A stretch of 64,000 nucleotides of DNA from CAVSXS01 sp963767715 (lineage in GTDB: Bacteria > Chloroflexota > Ktedonobacteria > Ktedonobacterales > Ktedonobacteraceae): assembly GCA_963767715.1 (NCBI GenBank), contig CAVYFA010000007.1, positions 1-64,000 of the forward strand, in the 5' to 3' direction. Of this stretch, positions 18,201 through 26,077 are shown piece after piece. The position numbers and the translations under genes were made by a program. A model generated the notes under the pieces. That model ran no database searches, was not told the DNA's origin, and worked only from the letters and a program-made list of their open reading frames with translations. Positions within the stretch are counted from its first letter, which is position 1; each line of letters starts with the position of its first letter.

Positions 18201-18433
18201 CCCTGGAGATGCGCCACCACGTTGAGCGCTTGACCGAGCGCGAGAGGCAGGTGCTACTGCAACTGGCCACCGGCCGCACCAATCGCGAGATCGCCGCAAC
18301 CCTACACATCAGCAGCGGCACCGTCGAACTGCACGTCACGCACATCCTCGCCAAGCTGGGCTGCGAGACGCGCACTCAGGCCGCCGCCTATGCTATCGCA
18401 AGAGGCTGGGTGAAGCAGCCCAAATCGTTCTGA
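15257..18433 (+). CDS. MalT/LAL-type LuxR transcriptional regulator with AAA ATPase
   Basis: 1058 residues, the usual size of large ATP-binding LuxR regulators. The ATPase has Walker A GEAGLGKTK (about 44-52) and Walker B LLLVLEDLHWAD (about 160-172), followed by a winged-helix-like region and a long helical TPR-like middle. The C-terminus (about 990-1050) is a LuxR HTH: LTERERQVLLQLATG, then TNREIAATLHIS and VELHVTHILAKL. It likely binds a ligand or partner, oligomerises with ATP and activates transcription. AAAAGG precedes the ATG. It is divergent from the cysteine-rich/Tat cluster, which makes that cluster a possible target. Its stop lies 2 bases from the convergent esterase stop. Confidence 0.9.
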   Translation: MHELSSTRPLLCGEMVDRVHELHEIHEAFERAAQGRPQLVLVAGEAGLGKTKLCRAFMQFIQARQTSVLFGQAIPQDQALPFGPFLDALRRFFAAGASTLPAAQASLQASLASVLKLFPVLASMLPGSNSLSAEVDAQAVQSQQAVFHGLLSTLQELARSSSGPLLLVLEDLHWADETSLELLAFLAQRLDVNNTSPTSTPQDQHTGILILGTYRADALPDNPALSRLVSQLQAKRHAYPIHLVPLNAGDHRRCVNSILGQPVPAEFANFLFDWDEGNPFFIEELLGSMVATGHLQRQAQGWLVSAGTKPHLPSSLTDAILKRFTGLPDTDQEVLAYAAVIGRVFDFPLLAALSGLDEYELVRTLRRAKNVQLISELSNTQPSTPAIREEERYQFRHALTREAIYDQMMAPERRLRHRAVAETLEKLTTIGPHATLATSTRSLDDVSHLLVEHYWLAGLLDKARPYALHEAERARRIFAFREERYYLHMAQASLPDDSPERFLFLQRMGMLSLGIYDFDGALHWLNLAKAGYQRIGQHHQALQVMANLLLINWFVASPSLPDLLAEVKSAAEAAFADPDPAGRDVETLVAASLLAHYWTVHSLYTRATRWIERCFALFEALDDPRKVPAIQLSYMTRAWFKAHRRSQDFEEGWAEIRQAIDRANQFSLPDVIMIGYALLAWMLISWGWPAEAEQVLKKAASFEERSGTLQPLFLLGWQRFFSGDRWEQGMEELRQGIERLLQLRVSYLAAVTRVALAHLLLTRNELEEADMQMQAARPVLAHSDEYIYHMPLWWGFARLHRARDESLQAQEWFERILKRWKTTEDMLTIIPVLLDGISFYVESGELMKARQWLAELKALMRDTDNPVGAAALLQAQGMLSAAEGALEEAIAPLRRAVDAWGNMRWRYYQALASQRLAEVLLEKASKQSTSRAMTQAAREEAEELLAKALTIYENLRVPTGIEAVQRLRASTHLEAQRKRRQTLEMRHHVERLTERERQVLLQLATGRTNREIAATLHISSGTVELHVTHILAKLGCETRTQAAAYAIARGWVKQPKSF

Positions 18434-18435
18434 TA

Positions 18436-19374
18436 TTAACGCCGAGGATGTAGGGTATGGCCTGGCAGCTCAACCGCATTCAGGAAGGTATTTATCTGGG
18501 CCTTAATGGCATCGATTTGATCGGGCGGGAGACCACTAAACCCGTGGCCTCCATCATAGGAAATATATTGGGCTGAAATTCCGTCATTCAGCAATGCCTG
18601 GTAGAGTTCCTGTGATTGATCCGGCAGCACTGTTTGATCCCGGGTTCCTTGTATAATGAGCGCTTGCCCCGATTGGGCAGCAATGTTATCGAGAGGAGAA
18701 GCGTCTGGATAAATTGGAGCGGGAGGAACCTGGTCATCCAAAAGATCGTAGATGTTCAGTTGGACACTCGGATTTTCCTCGAACAACTGACTGAGAGCGG
18801 TCGGTCCAAACTCATCGACGACGCATAGAACAGTAGGTGAGACGTCTGAATAAATAGACGCCACATCTGCCGGGTGAATGGTCTGCAACTCGTCAAGCAG
18901 TAGTGCCAGGTGCGCTCCGGCTGAAGATCCAAACGCACAAATCCGCGCCGGATCAAGGCCAAGGCCAGCAGCGTTCATTCGCAGGTAGCGCACAGCCAAC
19001 TGGACATCTCCAATCTGGTCTGGCCACTGATATACCGGAGCTAAGCGATAGTTTATCGTAGCGGCGATGTATCCCTGAGCCGCATAACTCATACATAAAT
19101 CTTCGTATTTTGCTTTATCTCCTCCAATCCAGCCACCCCCGTAAATCATAATAATGCCAGGCTCCGATGCAGGCGCCCCAACAGGCAGACATTCATCCAG
19201 GACTTCATCTGGTAGAGGTCCATAGGAAACATTATTAAACACCTGCACCGGGTAAGAAGTAGCGGCATGAACGTGTGGAGTGAGGTGAAAACCAGGCAAC
19301 TCCAGAAACGCAAATAAAAGGATACCCATACAGCAAGCGACGAAGATATTCTTCATGTGCAAGCGGCAAGACAT
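18436..19374 (-). CDS. secreted alpha/beta-hydrolase, esterase/lipase (HSL-like)
   Basis: 312 residues from the ATG at 19374, which has AAGGAG eight bases upstream; the frame to 19476 lacks one. An N-terminal signal segment (NIFVACCMGILLFAFLELPG) suggests export. The fold shows the oxyanion motif YGGGWIGGD, nucleophile elbow GSSAG with Ser in the middle, acid in GTRDQTV and His in GGHGF. This is the acetyl-esterase/BD-FAE type of family that cleaves small esters. It is convergent with the LuxR regulator and not clearly part of an operon. Confidence 0.85.
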   Translation of the reverse strand: MSCRLHMKNIFVACCMGILLFAFLELPGFHLTPHVHAATSYPVQVFNNVSYGPLPDEVLDECLPVGAPASEPGIIMIYGGGWIGGDKAKYEDLCMSYAAQGYIAATINYRLAPVYQWPDQIGDVQLAVRYLRMNAAGLGLDPARICAFGSSAGAHLALLLDELQTIHPADVASIYSDVSPTVLCVVDEFGPTALSQLFEENPSVQLNIYDLLDDQVPPAPIYPDASPLDNIAAQSGQALIIQGTRDQTVLPDQSQELYQALLNDGISAQYISYDGGHGFSGLPPDQIDAIKAQINTFLNAVELPGHTLHPRR

Positions 19375-19599
19375 TTGTCTTTCTCCTTCGATACGACTGC
19401 CTTCACCAGGGGTTGCCACCTTCTCATCCTCATCCACCCAATATTTTATGATACCCTGGTATAGGTCTTGTCGCATCGGGAAAAGCAGGTATCCTCTTTA
19501 TCAGTCAAATTAGCCTCGTTCTCTCTCAATCAGCCAAATTAACTAAGAGATTATACGGGGGTTATTTTCAGTAGCAGGGCAGGATCGAAAAGGAGCAAA

Positions 19600-19626
19600 A
19601 TCATGTTCTACATCGGCTGCCCCATG
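19600..19626 (+). pseudogene. duplicated 5' end of a DUF72 gene
   Basis: An ATG at 19603 with AAAAGGAG upstream starts MFYIGCPM, the same opening as the DUF72 gene on the other strand (MFYIGCPL at 20538). After eight codons the match ends. The intact gene's stop is at 19681, so an inverted fragment of the gene start lies just beyond its own end. Confidence 0.45.
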
Positions 19627-19680
19627 AGGATTAAAAAGCATAGATGTAGTTATAGACATAAACTGGCCCTACGAAGCTCA

Positions 19681-20538
19681 TCAAAACAAGCGCGGCTGCT
19701 GCGCTTCAGCATCGGTTTCTTCCAGTTCCCAGGGAAGGGGTGGAAGCGAAACGAATTCGCTCACCCGTTGGTAGAGGGTCTTGCAGATAGTGGGGGAATG
19801 TACTTCAAACGGGCAGTGGCAAAAGACATAGAGCGTTATGCCCTCGTTGAGCCATTGTGCCAATTGTGCTGCCCATTCTTTGAAAAACGGCTCGTTGACT
19901 TCCATGTGCGGATTGCCGATATAGCGCAGGAAAATAAAATCAGTGGTAGTTACCATATGCAACGGCAGGTTGGGCTTGCGTTCGCGTGCCTGGAGGACTC
20001 TTTGCTCTGCTGCTGAGCCAGTGCGGATTGGCCGGGTATCCATCATCACCCGCGCAACTTGATGCTGACTCAGTAAACTGTTCAGCGTAAATGCCTGCTG
20101 CTCTTCATAAAAACCCGGGTGGCGGACCTCGACAGCCAGACGAACCTCGGGAGGCCAGAAATCCAAAAATGCTTCTAGCTGTGCCAGGTGAGCAGGGCCA
20201 AATGCAGGCGGCAATTGCAAAAACATTGGACCCAGTCGCGATCCTAAACCGCTCATACGCTCGATGAGTTGGAATGTTTCCGGCTTGCTTTTATCAAGCG
20301 TTGCGGTATGGCTAATGCTTCGAGAGACTTTCGGGCAGATGCGAAAAGTCTCTGGCGTCTCCTGTTTCCATCGGCTAATCGTCTCTTTAGATGGAAGCGC
20401 GTAGAAAATTGTGTTTCCTTCGACTGCGGTTAAGCGCCGGCTATAAAGCCGGAGGAAATCGCTTGCAGGCGTATGTTCAGGAATGAAATTACCAACCCAC
20501 TCCTTATATCCCCAGAGCGGACAGCCGATATAGAACAT
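19681..20538 (-). CDS. DUF72 (YecE-like) protein
   Basis: 285 residues. It shows the family pattern of a TIM-barrel-like DUF72 protein: the opening FYIGCPLWGYKEWVG, then FLRLYSRRLTAVEGNTIFYALPS, FRICPKVSRSISH, GPMFLQLPPAFGP, VRLAVEVRHPGFY, RVMMDTRPI and YVFCHCPFEVHSP. Its biochemical role is not known; it is widespread in bacteria and archaea. AGGAGG precedes the ATG. The opening eight codons are copied in inverted orientation about 60 bases past the stop. Confidence 0.88.
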   Translation of the reverse strand: MFYIGCPLWGYKEWVGNFIPEHTPASDFLRLYSRRLTAVEGNTIFYALPSKETISRWKQETPETFRICPKVSRSISHTATLDKSKPETFQLIERMSGLGSRLGPMFLQLPPAFGPAHLAQLEAFLDFWPPEVRLAVEVRHPGFYEEQQAFTLNSLLSQHQVARVMMDTRPIRTGSAAEQRVLQARERKPNLPLHMVTTTDFIFLRYIGNPHMEVNEPFFKEWAAQLAQWLNEGITLYVFCHCPFEVHSPTICKTLYQRVSEFVSLPPLPWELEETDAEAQQPRLF

Positions 20539-20999
20539 GCGCTTCCTCCTTTCGCCTTATTGTAGCCAGCTTTGCAGGTACAGCGCAAGGTGTAGTGGAT
20601 TCGAAAACTTGGACACAGAGGAAACTAAAAATATGAAGGTTCTGACAGACACCCCATTCTGTCTGTCAGAACCTTCAGGGAACCAGAGAAGGAGAAGAGT
20701 GATGCAGGTTTTCATCGTACAAAAAGAATGCTCGCTCCATAGATTGCAAGGACGACAACACAACTGACGCGGCATGGAGCATCGCCGCTGGCGCTGAGTT
20801 GTCGCCATTCCCCCCTCGGCAATCCGATATATATGTACTACGCCAGACTGCACTGAGTGGATTACCTGCTTCCCGATACCTTCAAAAATCAAAGGTTCAG
20901 GCGCCAGGAGAGATCACGGATTATTGCCTTGGGGACGCCTGCTCTGTTACTATTGAGAACAAGGACAGCGCGTAGAAGAAAGGAACAGGCAGGAATTCT
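20539..20999. other. intergenic region with a strong hairpin
   Basis: About 460 bases between the divergent DUF72 and thioesterase genes. No coding frame is convincing. The 17-base inverted repeat at 20635-20676 is listed separately; the rest shows nothing I can name. Confidence 0.4.
20635..20676. repeat. perfect 17-base inverted repeat
   Basis: GAAGGTTCTGACAGACA and its exact complement flank the eight-base loop CCCCATTC. No T-run follows on either side, so a simple terminator is not the obvious reading. It lies between two divergent genes and could be an operator, an RNA hairpin or a small mobile element remnant. Confidence 0.7.
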
Positions 21000-21524
21000 A
21001 TGACCGATAAATATCCTTGCTGGTATCCAGTACAGATTCGCTTTCGCGATCTGGACCCCCTGGCACACGTCAACAATACAGTCTACTTTACATATTTTGA
21101 AGAGGCACGAAGCTACTACTTCGATCATCTAGAGACCTGGCTCAATGAGTGGCCATCGCGTGAGGAGCATCAAGAAGTCGAGAGCATTGTCTCGCATCCT
21201 CCCCATAACCCGCGTATCCAGACGCGCCCTGATGGACGCCACTACGGCATACTGATCAAAGAAATTACCTGTATCTATATGCTGCCCCTGGTGCGCTCTG
21301 ACAGCGTAGAGGTAGGGGTACGTGTTGCCCGAGTCGGGCATACCAGCTTCACCATGGAGCATCAGATACGCGACGTGTACGAGCATGAGCGCATTTTTGC
21401 AACTGGCAAGTCGGTCCTCGTGTGGTGCAACTATCTCACGGGCAGGCCTCATCCAGTTCCGCCCTCGCTGCGTTTTGCCTTTGAACAGATGGAGAGAAAA
21501 GCCTTTCCTTTACCCGAACACTGA
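21000..21524 (+). CDS. acyl-CoA thioesterase, 4HBT hotdog family
   Basis: 174 residues. The 4-hydroxybenzoyl-CoA thioesterase signature is clear: IRFRDLDPLAHVNNTVYFTYFEEAR near the start, with the catalytic Asp in DPLAHVNN, then the later strands VGVRVARVGHTSFTMEHQI and FATGKSVLVWCN. It hydrolyses an acyl-CoA thioester; the acyl chain cannot be told. CAGGA lies six bases before the ATG. It is followed by an ECF sigma factor on the same strand 57 bases later. Confidence 0.88.
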   Translation: MTDKYPCWYPVQIRFRDLDPLAHVNNTVYFTYFEEARSYYFDHLETWLNEWPSREEHQEVESIVSHPPHNPRIQTRPDGRHYGILIKEITCIYMLPLVRSDSVEVGVRVARVGHTSFTMEHQIRDVYEHERIFATGKSVLVWCNYLTGRPHPVPPSLRFAFEQMERKAFPLPEH

Positions 21525-21581
21525 TCTAAACGCCCTCTGATGTCGTAGACTAATGTATAAGGGAACCGCGAGAAGGCGACG

Positions 21582-22178
21582 ATGCAACCGATTGAAGACA
21601 CCAATCCTGACGAACTTAGCGATGAAGCCCTCCTCACCGCTATTGCCGGGGGAGCAGTTTGGGCTATGGAATCCTTATACGATCGTTACAGCCGCATTCT
21701 CTACTCACTTGCATACCGCATCGTAGCCGACCACCAGATCACAGAAGACTTGCTGCAAGACGCCTTCCTCTCTATATGGAGACGCTCCTCCACATTTTCT
21801 CCCCAATCGGGACCGGCCCGCAACTGGCTGATCTCCATTGTCCATCACCGCGCTATCGACTACCTGCGGCGCGTGCGGCGCCGTTCCGCCCTACAGGAAG
21901 CGCCCCTGGCCGAGATTGACGTTGATGAGTTGACGAGTTTCCCCGATGCCTGGGAAGAGGCCTGGCGCTCCATACAAAGCAGCCAGGTACGCGCCGCGCT
22001 GATGAAGATCCCTACCGAACAACGCCTGGTCATCGAGCTGGCCTACTTCCAGGGCTGGTCACATACGGAAATAGCCCAGGGCACGGAAACCCCGCTGGGC
22101 ACCGTCAAAGCGCGTATGCGTCTCGGCCTGCAACGCCTCAAACTCATCCTCTTCGAAGCAGGCATCGATGAAGTGTAA
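21582..22178 (+). CDS. ECF-type RNA polymerase sigma factor
   Basis: 198 residues with the two-domain sigma-70 family 4 layout. Region 2 (about 18-88) has LYDRYSRILYSLAYRIV, then TEDLLQDAFLSIWRR; region 4 (about 130-185) has LMKIPTEQRLVIELAYFQGWSHTEIAQ and GTVKARMRLGLQRLK. It directs RNA polymerase to a specific promoter set in response to an outside signal. No anti-sigma factor is next to it: the following gene is a GTPase whose zinc ribbon is unlike a typical anti-sigma ZAS domain. Confidence 0.9.
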   Translation: MQPIEDTNPDELSDEALLTAIAGGAVWAMESLYDRYSRILYSLAYRIVADHQITEDLLQDAFLSIWRRSSTFSPQSGPARNWLISIVHHRAIDYLRRVRRRSALQEAPLAEIDVDELTSFPDAWEEAWRSIQSSQVRAALMKIPTEQRLVIELAYFQGWSHTEIAQGTETPLGTVKARMRLGLQRLKLILFEAGIDEV

Positions 22179-22288
22179 CGGCCCGAGCGATTGCGAGCCA
22201 CAGCAACAATAGTCACGTCCTCTTGCTCTGAAAGCGGCCTCTATGCTATCATCCCACCGAGATTATTTCAAAGGGGGAATGTTCTGGG

Positions 22289-25072
22289 ATGCAATCCACC
22301 GCACCTGTACCACCCGCGCACCAGGTCACCACCTGCCCGCAATGCGACAACATCGTAAGTATCAATGTCGAATTTTGTAATATCTGTGGGAAACGCCTGC
22401 GACCGCCACTAAATGCCGCCAATGGCGATTTGCCCGCCACATCAAGCGCTTATCCAGCACCCGCACAGCAAGACGCTGACGATGACGAAGAGTATGAAGA
22501 CGATGATGAGTACCCCGATGAAGTGGACGAGGCGCCAACAACCACAGCGCTGCGCGTCAAGCATGCGGAGCAGCCAGGTTCGCTTCCACTTTCCGCCAGT
22601 GAGATACTGACCCACCTGCGCCGCCTGCAAGAGCAAATGGAGCACATCGACCGCTACTTCCCCGCCGCCCTGCCGAGCAAGGAGCAAAAGCTAGCCGTCT
22701 GGAAGAAACAACTGCAGCGCGCGCTGGCCTGCGTCGAACTATTCGAGCGTCCACAACTGCAACAGAGCGAATCGCAGCAAACGCTCAAGCTGCGTCACCA
22801 TATCACCGAAGCAGCCCGCGCCCTCGATTTCACCCGCGAATATACCGTCAAGCTTATCGGCCACACCGGGGCGGGCAAAAGCACCCTCCTGGCCGCCCTG
22901 CTCGGGCAGGATATCTTTCCACGCCTGGCCGGCGGAGCCATCACCGGCGCCTGCACGCGCGTACGCCTCTGCCTGGAGCAGGAGGCAGAGGAAATGCGTG
23001 TCCACTTTTTGACTCGCGCTGCCTTTGACAGGCTATTGAAGAAAACCCAGCAGAGCATCAAAGAGGCCACCGGCCAGTCCGCACGCGAGGCCCTTGCACG
23101 CGAACTGGCAATCCTCCTCAAGGCTGTGGAAGCCTATGGCGGGCAATACCTGTCAGGTGGGGAGGCCCACATCGAACGCATCCCGCGTGCCCGTTGGAAA
23201 GAAGAAAGCAGCCGCTATATCGAAGAACCCGCACGCGATAGCGAAGAGCCTCGCCTGGTGCGCCTTGTCGATTACGTCGAATATGCCGTGCGCGGCGGCA
23301 AGCACACGCTGCTGCCGGCCGGCAGCGTGCTGGTAGACCTCCCCGGCGGCTCTGCCGGGCAACTTCATCACGAGTCCATCCTGCACGAAGAACTCAACAG
23401 CGTTGATGCCGTAATCCTGGTCGTGGGCAACAACCGCTTCGGTGACGATGACCGCACGCAGCGCATTTTCGAGACGGTGCGTCAGCGCATCATCCAGGAC
23501 CGCTCGCCGGAGGTCGCCGCGCGCATGACCTTCCTGGCCGTCACGCACTGGGACGAGATCAATTCGCTGGCCAGCCTGGAAAAAGCCCTCGGTAGCCTGC
23601 GCCCTCTGCTGCGCGACCTGCCGCCCAACTACAGCAGTTGCCAACATCACGGGCCGGGCAACGGCTACTTCTTCTATCCCCTGCGCGCCCTCGATGGCCT
23701 GCTGGCAACACTGGGCATGCAGAAACAGAAGCTCGACGCCGATCGCCAGCAGGAAGGTCGCGATTACGTCGGGCGCATTCTGAGCGTCTACCCCGAACTC
23801 CTGAAAATCGACCCCACTCTGCCGGCAACGCCATCCGCGCAGGATTTCCAGAAAGTCTCCACTCGCCAGCATGAAGCTATGTTGCACTTCAGCGGCTTGC
23901 CCGAACTCACCCACGACCTGCAAACCTTCCTGGTGAATAGCCGCTACGAAGTACAATTGCGCCAGACCGAAACGCAGCTAGCGCTGGCCCTTCAACAACT
24001 GGAAGACCTGTGCTGGGAGCGTCTGAACCAGCTCGGCATTCAGAGCCGCGACCTGCAAGAGCTCGAACACGAAATCAACATGCGCCAGAGCAAACGCGGC
24101 GCGACGCGCTTCGAGCAGATCCAGCAGCGCACCGGCTCCATGCGCGACGCCTGGAAAGATGCCCTGAAAGAGTTCGATACCTCCATCCGCAACGAGCAGA
24201 GCGCTTTTCACGCCGCGCTGCTCACCGCCCATGATCGCGCAGCCCGGCGCATCAAAATCCGCATCATGCAGGGCCACTACGATCAGTTCATCAAGGTCGG
24301 CAACCGGGTTCAGGAAGATTCGCCCGCCATGGAAATCGGCAACCGCTGGGTGGATATCGATGGCTGGAACCTGATTAAAGAACTGCGCGCCAGCTTCACA
24401 GCCGCGCTCGAACGCGAATTACAAGAGCCCTCCCGCGCACTCGCCGAGGCCTTCCTGCTCCCCATCGCGCACAAAGAAGAGGTTGACGGCTCGCTCGACA
24501 TCCACAGCGTCGCACTCGGCGAATTCGGCGGCGAGCTCGACGACATTCAGAAGGCGTACAGCAAACTGAAACGCTCTATACGCGACAAGGCCCGCGACGT
24601 CTGCCTCTACGTGACGCTGGGCGAGCTGCTCAACGAAGAGAAATACGCCCCGGCAAAAGATGATCCCGCCGTCGGCGCACTCTATCACCTGGTGACGATT
24701 CCTGGCAAGCCGGAAGACATCGTCCAGCAGGCGCGCCAGCTCATGGCGCCAATCCTCGATGTAATCTGCGGACAACTGGCTCACAGCACAGAGCGCCGCA
24801 TCGCGCACCTCTTCCGCTACGAACTGGATAAGCTGGAAGAGCGCCAGGCCTACGACAGCGACCGCCTGGATGCGCCGTCCTCCAGCCAGCCTGGCGCCTT
24901 CACCGAGCTGATCAACCGCCTCTACAGCCTGCTCACCGAGCGCGTGCTGACCTCCAACACCCTGCGCGAGCAGCTCGACCTCCTTCAGGCCGAGCGCGAA
25001 GCGGACGTTGATCACTGGATCGAGTTGCTGCACGACGCTGAAGTATTGAAGACAGCTCACCGCCAGGGGTAA
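22289..25072 (+). CDS. zinc-ribbon dynamin-like GTPase
   Basis: 927 residues. The N-terminus is a zinc ribbon (Cys 16, 19, 30, 33: CPQC and CNIC), followed by a strongly acidic, disordered tract (DADDDEEYEDDDEYPDEVDE) and then the GTPase. G1 is GHTGAGKST (about 191), G3 VDLPGG (about 350), G4 is the variant THWDE (about 420). Long helical regions follow (about 560-900), as in bacterial dynamin-like proteins that bind and reshape membranes. No membrane helix is predicted. The ribbon and acidic linker are an unusual addition and may recruit a partner. It may be co-transcribed with the sigma factor 110 bases upstream; a hairpin terminator lies 75 bases after the stop. Confidence 0.82.
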   Translation: MQSTAPVPPAHQVTTCPQCDNIVSINVEFCNICGKRLRPPLNAANGDLPATSSAYPAPAQQDADDDEEYEDDDEYPDEVDEAPTTTALRVKHAEQPGSLPLSASEILTHLRRLQEQMEHIDRYFPAALPSKEQKLAVWKKQLQRALACVELFERPQLQQSESQQTLKLRHHITEAARALDFTREYTVKLIGHTGAGKSTLLAALLGQDIFPRLAGGAITGACTRVRLCLEQEAEEMRVHFLTRAAFDRLLKKTQQSIKEATGQSAREALARELAILLKAVEAYGGQYLSGGEAHIERIPRARWKEESSRYIEEPARDSEEPRLVRLVDYVEYAVRGGKHTLLPAGSVLVDLPGGSAGQLHHESILHEELNSVDAVILVVGNNRFGDDDRTQRIFETVRQRIIQDRSPEVAARMTFLAVTHWDEINSLASLEKALGSLRPLLRDLPPNYSSCQHHGPGNGYFFYPLRALDGLLATLGMQKQKLDADRQQEGRDYVGRILSVYPELLKIDPTLPATPSAQDFQKVSTRQHEAMLHFSGLPELTHDLQTFLVNSRYEVQLRQTETQLALALQQLEDLCWERLNQLGIQSRDLQELEHEINMRQSKRGATRFEQIQQRTGSMRDAWKDALKEFDTSIRNEQSAFHAALLTAHDRAARRIKIRIMQGHYDQFIKVGNRVQEDSPAMEIGNRWVDIDGWNLIKELRASFTAALERELQEPSRALAEAFLLPIAHKEEVDGSLDIHSVALGEFGGELDDIQKAYSKLKRSIRDKARDVCLYVTLGELLNEEKYAPAKDDPAVGALYHLVTIPGKPEDIVQQARQLMAPILDVICGQLAHSTERRIAHLFRYELDKLEERQAYDSDRLDAPSSSQPGAFTELINRLYSLLTERVLTSNTLREQLDLLQAEREADVDHWIELLHDAEVLKTAHRQG

Positions 25073-25147
25073 GCGGCTACAACTTACCCCTTCTTTCCAG
25101 GCCCTGCTGCGCCGCGATTTCGCGAACCCCGGAGGATGAAACACAGA

Positions 25148-25185
25148 AAAGCGGAAAGCGCTCATTTCCAGGCGCTTTCCGCTTT
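25148..25185 (+). terminator. hairpin terminator after the dynamin-like gene
   Basis: A 14-base stem (AAAGCGGAAAGCGC with its complement GCGCTTTCCGCTTT) and a ten-base loop. The right arm ends in CTTTCTGG, a weak T-tract. Position and strand fit termination of the gene ending at 25072. Confidence 0.65.
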
Positions 25186-25678
25186 CTGGACAGGCAGGGC
25201 AAGGAAATCAATCGCCCTTCCCGTCCCCCAGTACCATGACCCGATTATTGAGCCACTACTTGTCCCCCCCAGGACATCCCCCATGTGGCTTTCCCCCTTC
25301 ACAATCATATGCTCCGGCGGTTGCATTGAGGTTGACAACCCGTTGAGAATCGATGAAGATTTATCCGATAATGCGCCGAACAGGTTAAGAAAAACACAAC
25401 CCCTCCGTTACATCCATAAGGAACTCCTCTACCATCGGTAGGACACCACGTATCGTCCAAACAAGAGTAGGACCCGGTTTACCGCGGCCACCGCCGATTG
25501 ATCGGCCAGTCCGATAGATGAGCTGCTGTCCGCATTGATTCACTAATCTGCACTATCGGCCTCCGGTTGATATTTCGATGTCCGCCAAAATTTGTTAATG
25601 TGCTTGAACCGTGTCTTCATGACGTTCGTTTGCCAACAAATCTACCGTAACGTTCGATGGCGGCGGCAAAAGCCATGA

Positions 25679-25803
25679 TTGCTCCTGATCGGCTCCCTGC
25701 CAGGCGTCTTCATGGGCAGCAAGCTCAGCAAGTACATCCCAGACCGCGTCATGCGCCCCATCCTCGCCACCGTATTGGTACTCTCCGGCTGGAAGCTGTT
25801 CTA
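25679..25803 (+). pseudogene. C-terminal remnant of a TauE/SafE family exporter
   Basis: About 41 codons read LLLIGSLPGVFMGSKLSKYI, then PDRVMRPILATVLVLSGWKLF and a TAG. This is the typical last helix and its amphipathic lead-in of sulfite/anion exporters of the TauE/SafE (DUF81) family. A TGA directly precedes it and nothing upstream continues the family, so only the tail remains. It lies 52 bases before the selenocysteine tRNA. Confidence 0.65.
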
Positions 25804-25855
25804 GCACAAGCTTGACAAGCCCAAACAGGCATGACACAATACACGCCATAGCTAT

Positions 25856-25951
25856 GGAGGTGTAGGGACTCCGGTGGGTCTCACCGTCTTCAAAACGGCT
25901 GGGGGGTCGCTCGGCGCGGTCCCCGGTGGGTTCGACTCCCATACGCCTCTG
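25856..25951 (+). tRNA. selC: tRNA-Sec (UCA anticodon)
   Basis: A 96-base RNA with the special selenocysteine layout. The acceptor arm has eight pairs (GGAGGTGT with ACGCCTCT) and a G discriminator as in E. coli selC. The D arm is GGGAC, loop TCCGGTGG, GTCTC. The anticodon loop is CTTCAAA with TCA as anticodon, closed by CCGT/ACGG. A long variable arm (GGGGG to CCCC) and a T arm with loop TTCGACT (TGGG/CCCA) follow. It reads UGA as selenocysteine with SelB. No selA, selB or selD gene is in the window. The CCA is not fully encoded (GCCCA). Confidence 0.85.
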
Positions 25952-26077
25952 CCCATGAAACCCGGCCAAGAGTTCCTTGTTGTCATTAATACCTTCCTCT
26001 ACGCACAGAAGAAAGGAGGGCACAGCCACCTCTCCCTCGAAGTCAACGGGGGAGGAACCCACTGTGTCGGCGTGTGT

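Larger units (their letters stand above)
25073..25855. other. intergenic region holding a terminator and a gene remnant
   Basis: About 780 bases. It contains the hairpin at 25148-25185, the C-terminal relic of a TauE/SafE-type transporter at 25679-25803, and the selenocysteine tRNA starting at 25856. Between 25190 and 25670 I see no supported feature. Confidence 0.5.

Noticed and set aside
19603..20016. 137-codon plus-strand frame starting MFYIGCPM
   Set aside because: Only the first eight codons match DUF72; the rest is antisense to the intact DUF72 gene. Kept only as a short duplicated start.
25874..26077. Longer N-terminus for the polysaccharide deacetylase
   Set aside because: The extension overlaps the selenocysteine tRNA and has no family match; the protein starts naturally near 26078.
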